Assembly (NCBI GenBank): GCA_017530735.1
Contig: JAFXMB010000004.1
Span: 1 to 64,000 of the forward strand
Direction of reading: 5' to 3'
Origin: Bacteroidaceae bacterium
GTDB lineage: Bacteria; Bacteroidota; Bacteroidia; Bacteroidales; Bacteroidaceae
DNA: 64,000 nt
The notes under the pieces were generated by a model that saw only the letters and a list, made by a program, of their open reading frames with translations, did not search any database and had not been told where the DNA came from. Shown here piece after piece: positions 17,184-27,267 of this stretch. A program made the translations under genes and the position numbers. How positions within the stretch are numbered: the stretch's first letter is position 1; each line of letters begins with the position of its first letter.

Positions 17184-18533
17184 ATGGCAGAATTGAAAAC
17201 ACCCCAGGAACTGGGTACGGAAAAAATCGGAAAACTTCTAATCAGGTACGCCGTACCGGCCATGATTGCTATGCTGGCCTCATCGCTTTACAACATTGTG
17301 GACCGTGCGTTCATAGGCCACGGAGTCGGTCCTATGGCTCTTTCGGGTCTGGCTGTGACTTTCCCGCTTATGAACCTCTCGGCGGCACTGGGATCAATGG
17401 TGGGCGTGGGCTCGGGAACCATGATTTCACTCAAATTGGGTCAGAAAGACCATGAGAGCGCCCAGATGCTGTTGGGCAACTCAGTAACACTGAACATACT
17501 GATTGGAGTGCTGTTCGGCGTATTCTCACTCATATTCATCAATCCCATACTTACTCTTTTCGGTGCGACCGATGTCACCATCGGCTATGCTCGTGAGTAT
17601 ATGGTGATAATCCTGGCGGGTAACGCATTCACCCACCTCTATCTGGGAATCAACTGCATACTGCGTGCTGCAGGACACCCCAACAAGGCAATGGTGGCAA
17701 CCATCGGAACGGTGCTCCTGAACACATTGCTGGATTACCTCTTTATTATGGTGTTCCACTGGGGTATCAAGGGTGCCGCAATTGCCACGGTCATATCGCA
17801 GGTCCTGGCATTTGTATGGCAGTGCTTCCAGTTGTCAGACAAGAGTGAACTCATACACCTTAAAAAAGGTACATTCCGCCTGCGCGGTGATCTGGTCCGT
17901 AACATGCTTACCATCGGCCTTTCACCCTGTCTTATGAATGCGGCCGCCTGCTTTGTGGTTCTGCTTATAAACCGCGGATTGCTCAAATACGGCAGTGACG
18001 TGGCTATAGGAGCCTACAGCATAATAAACAGCATAGGCTTCATGGTGGTAATGATGGTTATGGGATTCAACCAGGCCATGCAACCCATTGCAGGTTATAA
18101 TTACGGTGCCCGTCAGATGGGCCGTGTACTAAGGGTGCTTAACCTGACCATGTTCTTTGGCACCTGTGTCACCACGTTGGGGTTTGCCATAGGCGAGTTC
18201 CTTCCGGATATGTGCATACGCATATTCACCGATGACCCCGAACTGACCGCCATCACACATAACGGAATGAAGATAAACTTCATATTCTTTCCGCTCATAG
18301 GATCGCAGATGGTGATAGGAAACTTCTTCCAGAGCATAGGAATGCCCGGAAAGTCCATCCTCATGTCACTGTCCCGTCAGTTGCTCCTGCTCATTCCGTT
18401 CCTTATTATATTGCCGCGCTATTACGGCATAGACGGAATATGGTACAGTATGCCGGCATCGGACATACTCTCTGTAATATTGGGATTCTCCCTTCTTGTT
18501 CCTCAAGTAAGAAAACTCAAAAAAATGGTGTGA
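17184..18533 (+). CDS. MATE family efflux transporter
   Basis: A 449-residue inner-membrane antiporter of the multidrug and toxic compound extrusion family, with about 12 hydrophobic segments. Family features include the N-terminal ASSLYNIVDRAFIGHGVGPMALSGLAV and the second-half counterpart GAYSIINSIGFMVVMMVMGFNQAMQPI. Substrate unknown. It is the first of a run of plus-strand genes; the next starts 1 bp after its stop. Confidence 0.92.
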   Translation: MAELKTPQELGTEKIGKLLIRYAVPAMIAMLASSLYNIVDRAFIGHGVGPMALSGLAVTFPLMNLSAALGSMVGVGSGTMISLKLGQKDHESAQMLLGNSVTLNILIGVLFGVFSLIFINPILTLFGATDVTIGYAREYMVIILAGNAFTHLYLGINCILRAAGHPNKAMVATIGTVLLNTLLDYLFIMVFHWGIKGAAIATVISQVLAFVWQCFQLSDKSELIHLKKGTFRLRGDLVRNMLTIGLSPCLMNAAACFVVLLINRGLLKYGSDVAIGAYSIINSIGFMVVMMVMGFNQAMQPIAGYNYGARQMGRVLRVLNLTMFFGTCVTTLGFAIGEFLPDMCIRIFTDDPELTAITHNGMKINFIFFPLIGSQMVIGNFFQSIGMPGKSILMSLSRQLLLLIPFLIILPRYYGIDGIWYSMPASDILSVILGFSLLVPQVRKLKKMV

Positions 18534-18534
18534 T

Positions 18535-19158
18535 ATGGATAAGCACTACTGTATATGCATAGGCCGCAAGTTCTGTAGCGGTGGCCGTAACGTGGCAACT
18601 ATTGTCGCAGAGAAACTGGGTATCAGGGTGTATGACCGTGACCTTTTAAAGAAGGCCGCTCAGGACACCGGTTTCAGCGAAAAGTTCTTTGACGAGGCCG
18701 ATGAGGAGAAGACCCGCAAGGGCCTGCGCTCACTGTTTATGGGTCACTTCAACAGCAACGGCATGTCAAGCAACTATCTTAGCAACGAATCCATATTCAA
18801 CATGCAGAGCGACGCCATCCGCAAGATACACGAATCCGAGGACTGCGTATTCATAGGACGTTGCGCCGATTACGTGCTGCGTGACAGCGACCGTCTGCTC
18901 AACGTATTCATTGCGGCCGATATCAACGACCGCGTGGCCCGTGTGATGCGCCATGCCGGCGATGACATGACCGAGTCCAAGGCCCTGTCGCTGATAGAGG
19001 ACATTGACCGCAAGCGTTCATCGTACTACAACTACTTTACCGGCCGTACATGGGGTGATACCGCCGTTTATGACATCTGTCTTAACAGTACCACCTTCGG
19101 GTATGAGAGGTGTGCCGATATAATAGTATCTTTGGCAAAGGAAAAACTTGGAATATGA
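18535..19158 (+). CDS. Cytidylate kinase-like protein
   Basis: A 207-residue P-loop-kinase-fold protein of the cytidylate-kinase-like family (PF13189). It begins YCICIGRKFCSGGRNVATIVAEKLG, where the nucleotide loop GRKFCSGGRNVA replaces the classical Walker A, as is usual here. The middle has CVFIGRCADYVL, and a C-terminal DIDRKRSSYYNYFTGRTWGD resembles the CMP-binding region. The true substrate of this family is not settled. The gene is squeezed between the MATE gene and the phosphoesterase, overlapping the latter by 4 bp (ATGA). Confidence 0.85.
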   Translation: MDKHYCICIGRKFCSGGRNVATIVAEKLGIRVYDRDLLKKAAQDTGFSEKFFDEADEEKTRKGLRSLFMGHFNSNGMSSNYLSNESIFNMQSDAIRKIHESEDCVFIGRCADYVLRDSDRLLNVFIAADINDRVARVMRHAGDDMTESKALSLIEDIDRKRSSYYNYFTGRTWGDTAVYDICLNSTTFGYERCADIIVSLAKEKLGI

Positions 19159-19658
19159 AAAAGATAGGAATCCTGTCCGATACCCATGCCTATTGGGATG
19201 ACCGTTACGCCACCTTCCTGGAGGGGTGTGATGAGATATGGCATGCCGGCGATGTGGGGTCGTACGAGATTCTGGAACGTCTTTCCAAGATAGCCACCGT
19301 CCGCGCCGTGTGGGGTAACTGTGACGGGCAGGATGTACGCCGTTTCACAACCGAGATTTACCGCTTCAAGGTGGAGGATGCCAACGTCATGATAAAGCAC
19401 ATAGGCGGCTCGCCTGACCATTATGACCGTTCCGTGCGGGAGCAGTTGCTAATAGAGACTCCGGACTTGCTGGTGTGCGGCCATTCGCACATACTCAAAG
19501 TCATGCACGACAAAAAATACAATATGCTTTTCATCAACCCCGGAGCCGCCGGTCTGCAGGGCTGGCAGCAGGTACGGACATTGGTCCGCCTGGAGGTGGA
19601 AGGCAAGACTTTCAGGAACCTTGAGGTTCTTGAGATCAAACGCGAGAATGATATCTGA
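19155..19658 (+). CDS. YfcE/MJ0936-type metallophosphoesterase
   Basis: A 167-residue calcineurin-like phosphodiesterase. The metal-binding motifs are complete: SDTHA near the start, HAGDVG, WGNCD, and CGHSHILKV near the C-terminus. An upstream non-ATG extension is possible, but the ATG at 19155 overlapping the preceding stop gives a protein that begins exactly like the family (MKKIGILSDTHAYWD). Natural substrate unknown. Confidence 0.9.
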   Translation: MKKIGILSDTHAYWDDRYATFLEGCDEIWHAGDVGSYEILERLSKIATVRAVWGNCDGQDVRRFTTEIYRFKVEDANVMIKHIGGSPDHYDRSVREQLLIETPDLLVCGHSHILKVMHDKKYNMLFINPGAAGLQGWQQVRTLVRLEVEGKTFRNLEVLEIKRENDI

Positions 19659-19670
19659 TTATTTGATACT

Positions 19671-20900
19671 ATGGAAGCAATCACATTACTTGAACTCAAC
19701 GGCCGCGTCAGGAGCACTCTGCAGTTTGAGATGCCCGATGCCTACTGGGTGCAGGCGGAGATAAGCAGCATCAGCCCCTCGGGGCAGGGACACTGCTATC
19801 TGGAACTTGTGCAGAAGGACGCTACCGGCCGTAATTTCCTGGCCAAGGCCAAAGCCAATATCTGGCGCGGCACATGGCTTAAGTTGAAACCCTATTTCGA
19901 GGCCCAGACGGGCGAGACGCTTAAAGTGGGAATGAAAGTCCTGCTTCAGGTAACCGTCACATTCCACGAGGTCTACGGCTATTCGCTGGTGGTACAGGAC
20001 ATAGATCCTACATATACCATGGGCGATATGGCACGCCGCCGCAAGGAGATACTGGAACAACTGGAGAAAGACGGCGTGATAGGACTGAACCGTGAACTTG
20101 AGATACCTGCGCTGCCGCAAAGGATAGCGGTCATCTCATCGGCCACGGCTGCCGGTTGGGGCGATTTCCGCAATCAGTTGGACGGCAACATCTACGGATT
20201 CCGATTCTACGTGAAACTGTTCCCCGCCGCCATGCAGGGTGACGATGTGGAGCGCAGTGTGATATCGGCCCTGAATGCGGTTGCCATGCGCAGGGAAGAT
20301 TTTGACGTGGTAATCATAATAAGGGGCGGAGGTGCCGTGAGTGAACTGAGTTGCTTTGACTCATACAACCTGGCATTCAACATAGCCAATTTCCCGCTGC
20401 CCGTGATAACCGGAATAGGACACGAGCGTGACGATACGGTGGCCGATGTGGTAGCGCACACCAAGGTCAAGACGCCCACCGCTGCAGCCGAGTTCATCAT
20501 AAACAGGGTGTTTGACACCGCATCGGAACTTGAAAACCTGACCCGTAGGATGAGCGACGCCATAAGTGAGAAGATGAACGCCGAGAAGGTGAGAATAGAA
20601 AGGATGTCACAGAAGCTACCCTCATTGTTCGCAGTGCTTAAAACGCGTCAGGAACAGGTCCTGGAGACAATGTGGATAAAAACAGTCAACGGAGTCCGCA
20701 ATATGCTTACCGCTCAGGCTCATAAACTGGAAATAGTTGAAAAGAGCCTGGCCGCCGCAGATCCTCAGGTCATCCTGAAACGGGGTTATTCGCTGACCCG
20801 GCTGAACGGACGTGCGGTCAGGTGTGCATCGGACCTTAAGAAGGGTGACCGTCTGACCACCGTGTTTGCAGACGGAAGCGTGGAGAGTGAGATTATTTGA
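19671..20900 (+). CDS. xseA: Exodeoxyribonuclease VII large subunit
   Basis: Catalytic subunit of exonuclease VII, which degrades single-stranded DNA in both directions. It is 409 residues, normal length. The N-terminal OB-fold (YWVQAEISSISPSGQGHCYLEL) is followed by the catalytic region with AVISSATAAGWGDF, IIRGGGAVSELSCFDS and ITGIGHERDDTVADVVAHTKVKTPTAAAE. A coiled coil then leads to the C-terminal RGYSLTRLNGR. It is followed 24 bp later by xseB, giving a complete enzyme. Confidence 0.96.
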   Translation: MEAITLLELNGRVRSTLQFEMPDAYWVQAEISSISPSGQGHCYLELVQKDATGRNFLAKAKANIWRGTWLKLKPYFEAQTGETLKVGMKVLLQVTVTFHEVYGYSLVVQDIDPTYTMGDMARRRKEILEQLEKDGVIGLNRELEIPALPQRIAVISSATAAGWGDFRNQLDGNIYGFRFYVKLFPAAMQGDDVERSVISALNAVAMRREDFDVVIIIRGGGAVSELSCFDSYNLAFNIANFPLPVITGIGHERDDTVADVVAHTKVKTPTAAAEFIINRVFDTASELENLTRRMSDAISEKMNAEKVRIERMSQKLPSLFAVLKTRQEQVLETMWIKTVNGVRNMLTAQAHKLEIVEKSLAAADPQVILKRGYSLTRLNGRAVRCASDLKKGDRLTTVFADGSVESEII

Positions 20901-20924
20901 TTACAAACCTAAATACCAACAAGA

Positions 20925-21107
20925 ATGAAATACGAAGAAGCAATGAAGCGCCTGGACGAGATAGTATCCGGGATTGAAGAGAACAAGATGGACATAGACC
21001 AGATCGGTGAGAGCCTCAAGGAGGCCCGTGAACTCATCAAGTTCTGCAAGGATAAACTCTATAAGACCGACGAGGAGATAAAGAAGATTCTTGAAACAGA
21101 AGATTAA
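20925..21107 (+). CDS. xseB: Exodeoxyribonuclease VII small subunit
   Basis: A 60-residue protein with the XseB signature YEEAMKRLDEIVSGIEENKMD followed by a helix (SLKEARELIKFCKDKL). It lies directly after xseA and 6 bp before the M48 peptidase gene, so all three are likely cotranscribed. Confidence 0.93.
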   Translation: MKYEEAMKRLDEIVSGIEENKMDIDQIGESLKEARELIKFCKDKLYKTDEEIKKILETED

Positions 21108-21113
21108 CGCTAT

Positions 21114-21923
21114 ATGAGAAAAACTGTCAAGTGGTTGATGCGCACGCTGTTTGCAGCGGCTCTGATAGCCTGCAGTTCGGTGGCTTTTACCGGCCGTAAC
21201 CGCATGCTGCTCTATTCGGACAGCGAGATAACATCGCTCTCGAACGAATCTTACAACGAACTCATGTCTACCACCAAGGTGTCGGACAACAAGGCCCAGG
21301 CGGCCATGATACAGGAGGTGGGTGAGCGTCTTACCGGCGCCCTGACCAAATATCTGGCCAGCAAGGGTGAACAGTCTCTGTTGGACGATATCACCTGGAG
21401 TTTCAAACTGGTTCAGGACGATCAGGTGAACGCTTTCTGCATGCCCGGCGGTCAGGTGGTGTTCTATGAGGGAATCATGCCTTTGTGCGACACTCCGGAC
21501 CTGGTGGCTGTGGTAATGGGCCATGAAATTGCCCATGCGCTTGCCCGTCACGGAAACGAGCGTATGTCACAGCAGGCTCTTACCAGCATCGTGGGCTCTG
21601 TTACAGGTCAGGTCGTGGAGCAGAAAACATCCCAGAACGGAAGGATACTGTTCGAGGCCGCCTTTGCAGTGGGCAGCGAATACGGTTATCTGCTTCCGTA
21701 TTCACGCAAGCATGAGTCTGAGGCCGATGAGATTGGCCTTTACATCATGGCCATTGCAGGATATGACATTGAGCAGGCGCCAGTGCTCTGGAAACGTATG
21801 TCGGAGAACGAGAGTCAGTACGTACCTGAGTTCATGAGTACCCATCCCAGTCATGCCAATCGCATAAAGAACCTGCAGAAACATATGGATGAGGCCCGTA
21901 AAATCGCGGCAGAGATACAGTGA
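21114..21923 (+). CDS. M48 family metallopeptidase (lipoprotein)
   Basis: A 269-residue zinc peptidase. The motif HEIAH (residues 137-141) and the third ligand Glu at about 203 (HESEADEIGL) define the M48 fold. The N-terminus is a signal sequence with a lipobox-like LIAC (Cys20), placing the enzyme in the periplasm, anchored to a membrane. It resembles Loip/YcaL-type lipoprotein peptidases implicated in outer-membrane protein quality control; the role here is inferred. Confidence 0.9.
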   Translation: MRKTVKWLMRTLFAAALIACSSVAFTGRNRMLLYSDSEITSLSNESYNELMSTTKVSDNKAQAAMIQEVGERLTGALTKYLASKGEQSLLDDITWSFKLVQDDQVNAFCMPGGQVVFYEGIMPLCDTPDLVAVVMGHEIAHALARHGNERMSQQALTSIVGSVTGQVVEQKTSQNGRILFEAAFAVGSEYGYLLPYSRKHESEADEIGLYIMAIAGYDIEQAPVLWKRMSENESQYVPEFMSTHPSHANRIKNLQKHMDEARKIAAEIQ

Positions 21924-21939
21924 TATTAAAAAAATGTCG

Positions 21940-21947
21940 TATGTTTG
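21940..21947 (+). promoter_or_regulatory. -7 box of the esterase/GH43 gene set
   Basis: TATGTTTG fits TAnnTTTG and lies 41 bp before the ATG of the first esterase. No convincing -33 element is seen. Confidence 0.45.
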
Positions 21948-21988
21948 CAGAACGTGTGCAAACAATTAATCACTTTTAAATACTATTT

Positions 21989-23254
21989 ATGAAGAAAATT
22001 ATCCTTTCACTTTTAGCACTTGCTACAGTGTCAGCTTATGCTCAGTTTGGTGGACGTGGCCAGGTAAATCCCACAGTTCCTTCAGTAACAGAGAACGTTA
22101 CCGAGGATTTCAAGCCCGCATCAAACAATCAGGCAAATCACCAGTATCCTATGGTAAACTCACAGCGTATGGTACGTGCCCAGATTTCGGCCCCCAACGC
22201 TACTGCCGTAGGTCTTGATATTGACGGTAAGATTTATTCAATGACCAAGAATGAGAACGGTGTATGGACCGGTACTTCTGCTCCTCAGGATCCCGGTTTC
22301 CACTACTATCAGTTGAACATTGACGGTGCAAGCGTACCCGATCCGGGAAGCCTGTACTACTATGGCGCAAGCCGTTGGGGCAGCGGAATCGAGGTTCCGT
22401 CCGATGACCAGGATTTCTGGGCTGTAAAGAATGTTCCGCAGGGCAGCATGAACGAGGTGTTCTACTACTCTTCAGTAACCGAGAAGATGCGTCACTGCTA
22501 CATCTACTTCCCCAATGAGTACTACACCAACACGACCAAGAAGTTCCCGGTTCTGTACCTGATGCACGGTATGGGTGAGAACGAGCACGGTTGGGCAGAG
22601 CAGGGTCACACCGCTCAGATCATGGATAACCTGATTGCCGAGAAGAAGGCTATTCCGTTCATCATTGTTATTGACTGCCTGGATGCTCAGATTCCCGGAC
22701 AGCAGGGTGGCGGTTTCGGCGGATTCGGCGGTTTTGGCGGTTTTGGCGGCCAGCGTCCTGCCGGTGGTCCTTCAGCTGATGCTCAGGCTCAGGGCCAGGC
22801 TCCCCAGGGTGGCCAGCGTCGCGGCGGATTCGGCGGCATGGCTATGACCGGTCCTTTCATGGATGTACTGATCAAGGATATCATCCCCATGGTTGAGAAG
22901 AACTACCGTGTAATTGCCGATCCTCAGCACCGCGCTATGGCCGGTCTGTCAATGGGCGGTATGACCACTCACGGAGTAACTCTGGCTAATCCTACCACAT
23001 TCGCATATGTAGGTATGTTCAGCGGTGGTACATTCAGCGTATCAGAGCTTGAGGACAATGCAGATTTCAAGAAGACCAACAAGGCTCTGTTCATGAGTTG
23101 CGGAAGCAAGGAGAACATGGGTGTCATGGAGGCTGCCGAGAATCTTAAGAAGATCGGTATCAACGCCACCGGTTACATCTCAGAGGGTACCGCACACGAG
23201 TGGCATACATGGCGTCGCAGCCTGTACCAGTTCGTACAGATCTGCTTCAAATGA
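21989..23254 (+). CDS. CE1-type esterase with N-terminal E-set domain, copy A
   Basis: A 421-residue exported protein (signal peptide ending about SAYAQ). Residues about 45-125 form an Ig-like E-set domain seen in many Bacteroidetes feruloyl/acetyl-xylan esterases. An alpha/beta hydrolase of the esterase D/CE1 type follows. The nucleophile is Ser321 in GLSMGG, and TAHEW near the C-terminus supplies the His. A Gly/Gln-rich insert (GGFGGFGGFGGFGGQRP and following, DNA about 22695-22845) interrupts the hydrolase before the nucleophile. The predicted role is removal of ester side groups from hemicellulose. Paralogue of the next gene, 28 bp downstream. Confidence 0.85.
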   Translation: MKKIILSLLALATVSAYAQFGGRGQVNPTVPSVTENVTEDFKPASNNQANHQYPMVNSQRMVRAQISAPNATAVGLDIDGKIYSMTKNENGVWTGTSAPQDPGFHYYQLNIDGASVPDPGSLYYYGASRWGSGIEVPSDDQDFWAVKNVPQGSMNEVFYYSSVTEKMRHCYIYFPNEYYTNTTKKFPVLYLMHGMGENEHGWAEQGHTAQIMDNLIAEKKAIPFIIVIDCLDAQIPGQQGGGFGGFGGFGGFGGQRPAGGPSADAQAQGQAPQGGQRRGGFGGMAMTGPFMDVLIKDIIPMVEKNYRVIADPQHRAMAGLSMGGMTTHGVTLANPTTFAYVGMFSGGTFSVSELEDNADFKKTNKALFMSCGSKENMGVMEAAENLKKIGINATGYISEGTAHEWHTWRRSLYQFVQICFK

Positions 23255-23270
23255 TTATAAACCTATTTAA

Positions 23271-24539
<1,269 letters not shown>

Positions 24540-24562
24540 TAAATCCGAATAATTATTTAAAG

Positions 24563-24596
24563 CATCCGGCTCCGCCTTGGAGTCGGATGTTTTTTT
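24563..24596 (+). terminator. Terminator after the esterase pair
   Basis: CATCCGGCTCC (24563-24573) pairs with GGAGTCGGATG (24579-24589), with one G-T pair and a 5-nt loop, followed by seven T's. Confidence 0.85.
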
Positions 24597-24709
24597 GTTC
24601 CATTTTAGTTCATATTTGTACAAATTATTAACTATTTGTTGTAACTTAGCCAGCCAATTGTGCAGAACAATCAATTTATTATAAACCTAATTTTTATCCA
24701 AAGTTCACT

Positions 24710-25699
24710 ATGAACAGAAACTTCAAATTAATTCTGGCTGTAGGAATGACAGCAGTTTTGGTTGGTTGCGGTTCCAACGGTTCAACTATTGACCCGCAGC
24801 GCATTGCCAACAGAAATGTTGAGTTCGACCAGTATTTTACTGAGATCAAGGCCGATGCCGCTCCGGCAAAGCCCGATGAGAAAGGCTTTATTCGTCGTTG
24901 GACTATCATTGAGCCTATCAACAAGCCTAACAGCGGCAATACAGTATTTACAGACAGCTATATTCTGGCTGAGCTGACCAAGGAGTATTTCAAGGGTCAA
25001 TTTACAAATGACATCAACGCTCTTCCCAAGACCGGTGATCAGGTTATCGTAGAGTCTGAGGCTCCGCGTGCCGGTGGCCGTGGCGGATTCGGCGGCTTTG
25101 GCGGTGGTGCTCCCGGCGCAGGCCAGGCACGTCCGCAGGGTGCTCCCGGTGCAGGTCAGGGTCGTCCCCAGGGCGCTCCCCAGGGTGCTCCTCAGGGTCA
25201 GGGTCGTCCCCAGGGCGCTCCTCAGGGTGCTCCTCAGGGTGGATTCGGCGGCTTTGGCGGTATGATGGGTGGCGGTGCTCCCGCTGCTGCAGCTCCCGCA
25301 ACTATCAAGGATACTCTCGAGTGGCATTCAGTTGACAGCAAGCTGTTCAACATCAAGCTTATCCGCTTTGCTCAGGGTACATCAAACGGTCAGAAGCGTT
25401 ACGGTCTTATCTTCAATGCCTTCACAGTTGTAAACTGCGAGCAGGATATGGTTGTACGTCTGGCTGCCGGTTCAAACGCATCTTCAATCTGGTGGGTTAA
25501 CGGTGAGAAGGTCCTGACTCTTCAGGCAGACCGCCGTATGGTTGCCGATGACGGTATGTCAAAGCGCATCACCCTCAAGAAGGGTAAGAACCTGGTACGT
25601 GCCGCTGTCATCAACGGCCCGGGTATGAGTGATATGTGCGCACGTTTCTATAATGAGGACGGCACTATCGTTAAGAACATCACCATCACTAACAACTAA
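24710..25699 (+). CDS. Lipoprotein with Gly/Pro/Gln-rich repeat region
   Basis: A 329-residue predicted lipoprotein, lipobox Cys at residue 20 (AVLVGC). Residues about 120-200 are low complexity: GGFGGFGGG, then repeated GRPQGAPQGAPQ units encoded in part by a 42-bp tandem repeat (25159-25242). The C-terminal 130 residues are beta-rich (SIWWVNGEKVLTLQADRRM, ITLKKGKNLVRAAVINGPG), like the ligand-free part of a PA14/galactose-binding-like fold. It lies between the esterase pair and the GH43 gene, with 15 bp to the latter. A role in polysaccharide use is likely from context only. Confidence 0.7.
   Translation: MNRNFKLILAVGMTAVLVGCGSNGSTIDPQRIANRNVEFDQYFTEIKADAAPAKPDEKGFIRRWTIIEPINKPNSGNTVFTDSYILAELTKEYFKGQFTNDINALPKTGDQVIVESEAPRAGGRGGFGGFGGGAPGAGQARPQGAPGAGQGRPQGAPQGAPQGQGRPQGAPQGAPQGGFGGFGGMMGGGAPAAAAPATIKDTLEWHSVDSKLFNIKLIRFAQGTSNGQKRYGLIFNAFTVVNCEQDMVVRLAAGSNASSIWWVNGEKVLTLQADRRMVADDGMSKRITLKKGKNLVRAAVINGPGMSDMCARFYNEDGTIVKNITITNN
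25159..25242 (+). repeat. 42-bp tandem repeat inside the lipoprotein gene
   Basis: Two adjacent 42-bp units (25159-25200 and 25201-25242) match at 39 of 42 positions by eye. Each encodes 14 residues, GRPQGAPQGAPQ plus two more. The unit length is a multiple of three, so gain or loss keeps the frame. Confidence 0.9.
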
Positions 25700-25714
25700 T
25701 AAAAGGATCAGAAT

Positions 25715-27157
25715 ATGAAAAAGATATTTCAGATGGGCTTGGTAGCCCTTGTTTCAGTCTCAATGTCTGAAACTGTTATGGCTCAGATCGGTGCTCCGTT
25801 TATTCACGATCCTGCCACAATAATGGAGTGTGACGGTAAATACTATACATGGGGTACAGGCGGTTCACCGCTGGTATCAAGCGACGGTTGGGTATGGTCA
25901 GGCGAAGGTGGTGCCCGCATTTCTGTAGGTGCTGCTCCTGATATGATCAAGATCGGTGACCGTTATCTCTGCGCACACAGCTCAACAGGCGGTGGCCTTG
26001 GTGGTGGTCATGCAGGTACTATCCGTACCATGTGGAACAAGACTCTGGATCCCCAGTCACCTGACTACGAGTGGACAGAGCAGATCCAGGTAGCAGAGTC
26101 ACTCGTTGACGAGGACTGCGATGCTATCGATGCAGGTCTTATCCTGACTCCCGATGGCCGTCTCTTTGTAACTTACGGAACATATTTCGGATTCATCCGC
26201 GTGGTTGAGCTTGATCCCGCTACCGGTGACCGTGCTGAAGGTGCTGTTGACGTAAACGTTGCAGTTGACTGCGAGGCTACAACAATGATCTATCATGACG
26301 GTTACTACTATCTGCTGGGTACTCACGGAACATGCTGCGACGGTGTTAACTCAACTTACAACATCGTTTGCGGCCGTTCAACAAGCCCCACAGGTCCGTT
26401 CATCGACAATGTAGGCCGTGATATGATTGAGGGTGGCGGTAAGATGGTTCTCGGTGCCCGTGACGGTTATACCGGTGCCGGTCACTTTGGCCGTTACATC
26501 ATTGAGGATGGTGTTGAGAAGATGTCATTCCACTGGGAGGCTGACTACTATCAGAGTGGCCGCAGCACCCTGGCTATCCTGCCTATCGTATGGCGCAACG
26601 GTTGGCCTGAGGCTGGTTACAACGTAAAGCCCGGTGTATATGAGATTGAGTCAGAGCGTCGTGGTTATGCTCTTGAGATTGCTACTGAGTACGTTCGTCT
26701 GGGTGGCGGTCGTGGAATGTTCGGTGGTGGCGGCAACCAGCCTAACACTGTAGTTCCCTTCCAGAAGCTTGAGGACGTTATCGGTAACTGGCCTAAGGGC
26801 AACATCGATGTTCGCGTTATTGACTATCAGTTCCGTCCCAACCAGAAGTGGGAGTTCGTAGCTATGGACGAGGGTACCCTCGGCACTCCGTACTACAAGA
26901 TCGTCATTGCCGGTACCAACCGCGCTCTGGCTGCTACCGCTGGTAAGGAGCTCACCACTGTTCCCGAGTTCACAGGTGCACCTGAGCAGCTCTGGAGCGT
27001 TGATCAGCTCACAGACGGTACATATCGTATCTGCCCCAAGGCCGTTCCCGGCACTGATGAGAAGGTTTGCCTTATCTCAGTTGGTGACTCAAACGCTTCA
27101 CTTGGCAAGTTCGATATCAACGACGTTAACTGCAAGTGGAATCTGCGTCAGTATTAA
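25715..27157 (+). CDS. GH43 family glycosidase, arabinanase-like
   Basis: A 480-residue exported enzyme (signal ending TVMAQ). The five-bladed GH43 propeller shows FIHDPATIMECDGKYYTWGTG with the catalytic-base Asp. DAIDAGLILTPDGRLFVTYGTYFG carries the pKa-tuning Asp, and CEATTMIYHDGYYYLLGTHG the acid Glu. The run GTCCDGVNSTYNIVCGRS is typical of endo-1,5-alpha-L-arabinanases, so arabinan is the most likely substrate. The C-terminal 160 residues form a second, beta-trefoil-like domain. Last gene of the set; no SusC/SusD pair adjoins it. Confidence 0.88.
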   Translation: MKKIFQMGLVALVSVSMSETVMAQIGAPFIHDPATIMECDGKYYTWGTGGSPLVSSDGWVWSGEGGARISVGAAPDMIKIGDRYLCAHSSTGGGLGGGHAGTIRTMWNKTLDPQSPDYEWTEQIQVAESLVDEDCDAIDAGLILTPDGRLFVTYGTYFGFIRVVELDPATGDRAEGAVDVNVAVDCEATTMIYHDGYYYLLGTHGTCCDGVNSTYNIVCGRSTSPTGPFIDNVGRDMIEGGGKMVLGARDGYTGAGHFGRYIIEDGVEKMSFHWEADYYQSGRSTLAILPIVWRNGWPEAGYNVKPGVYEIESERRGYALEIATEYVRLGGGRGMFGGGGNQPNTVVPFQKLEDVIGNWPKGNIDVRVIDYQFRPNQKWEFVAMDEGTLGTPYYKIVIAGTNRALAATAGKELTTVPEFTGAPEQLWSVDQLTDGTYRICPKAVPGTDEKVCLISVGDSNASLGKFDINDVNCKWNLRQY

Positions 27158-27176
27158 TCTGACAGACTTTCAGATA

Positions 27177-27205
27177 AAAGAGAGGCCTTCGGGCCTCTTT
27201 TTTTT
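27177..27205 (+). terminator. Terminator after the GH43 gene
   Basis: AGAGGCC (27181-27187), a TTCG tetraloop and GGCCTCT (27192-27198), extended by A-T pairs and followed by a T-run. Confidence 0.92.
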
Positions 27206-27267
27206 GTACTTATGTTTTTTTGCCGTAATATTGCAGTGTTCTAATTACCAACAAAATCTTTTAAGCT

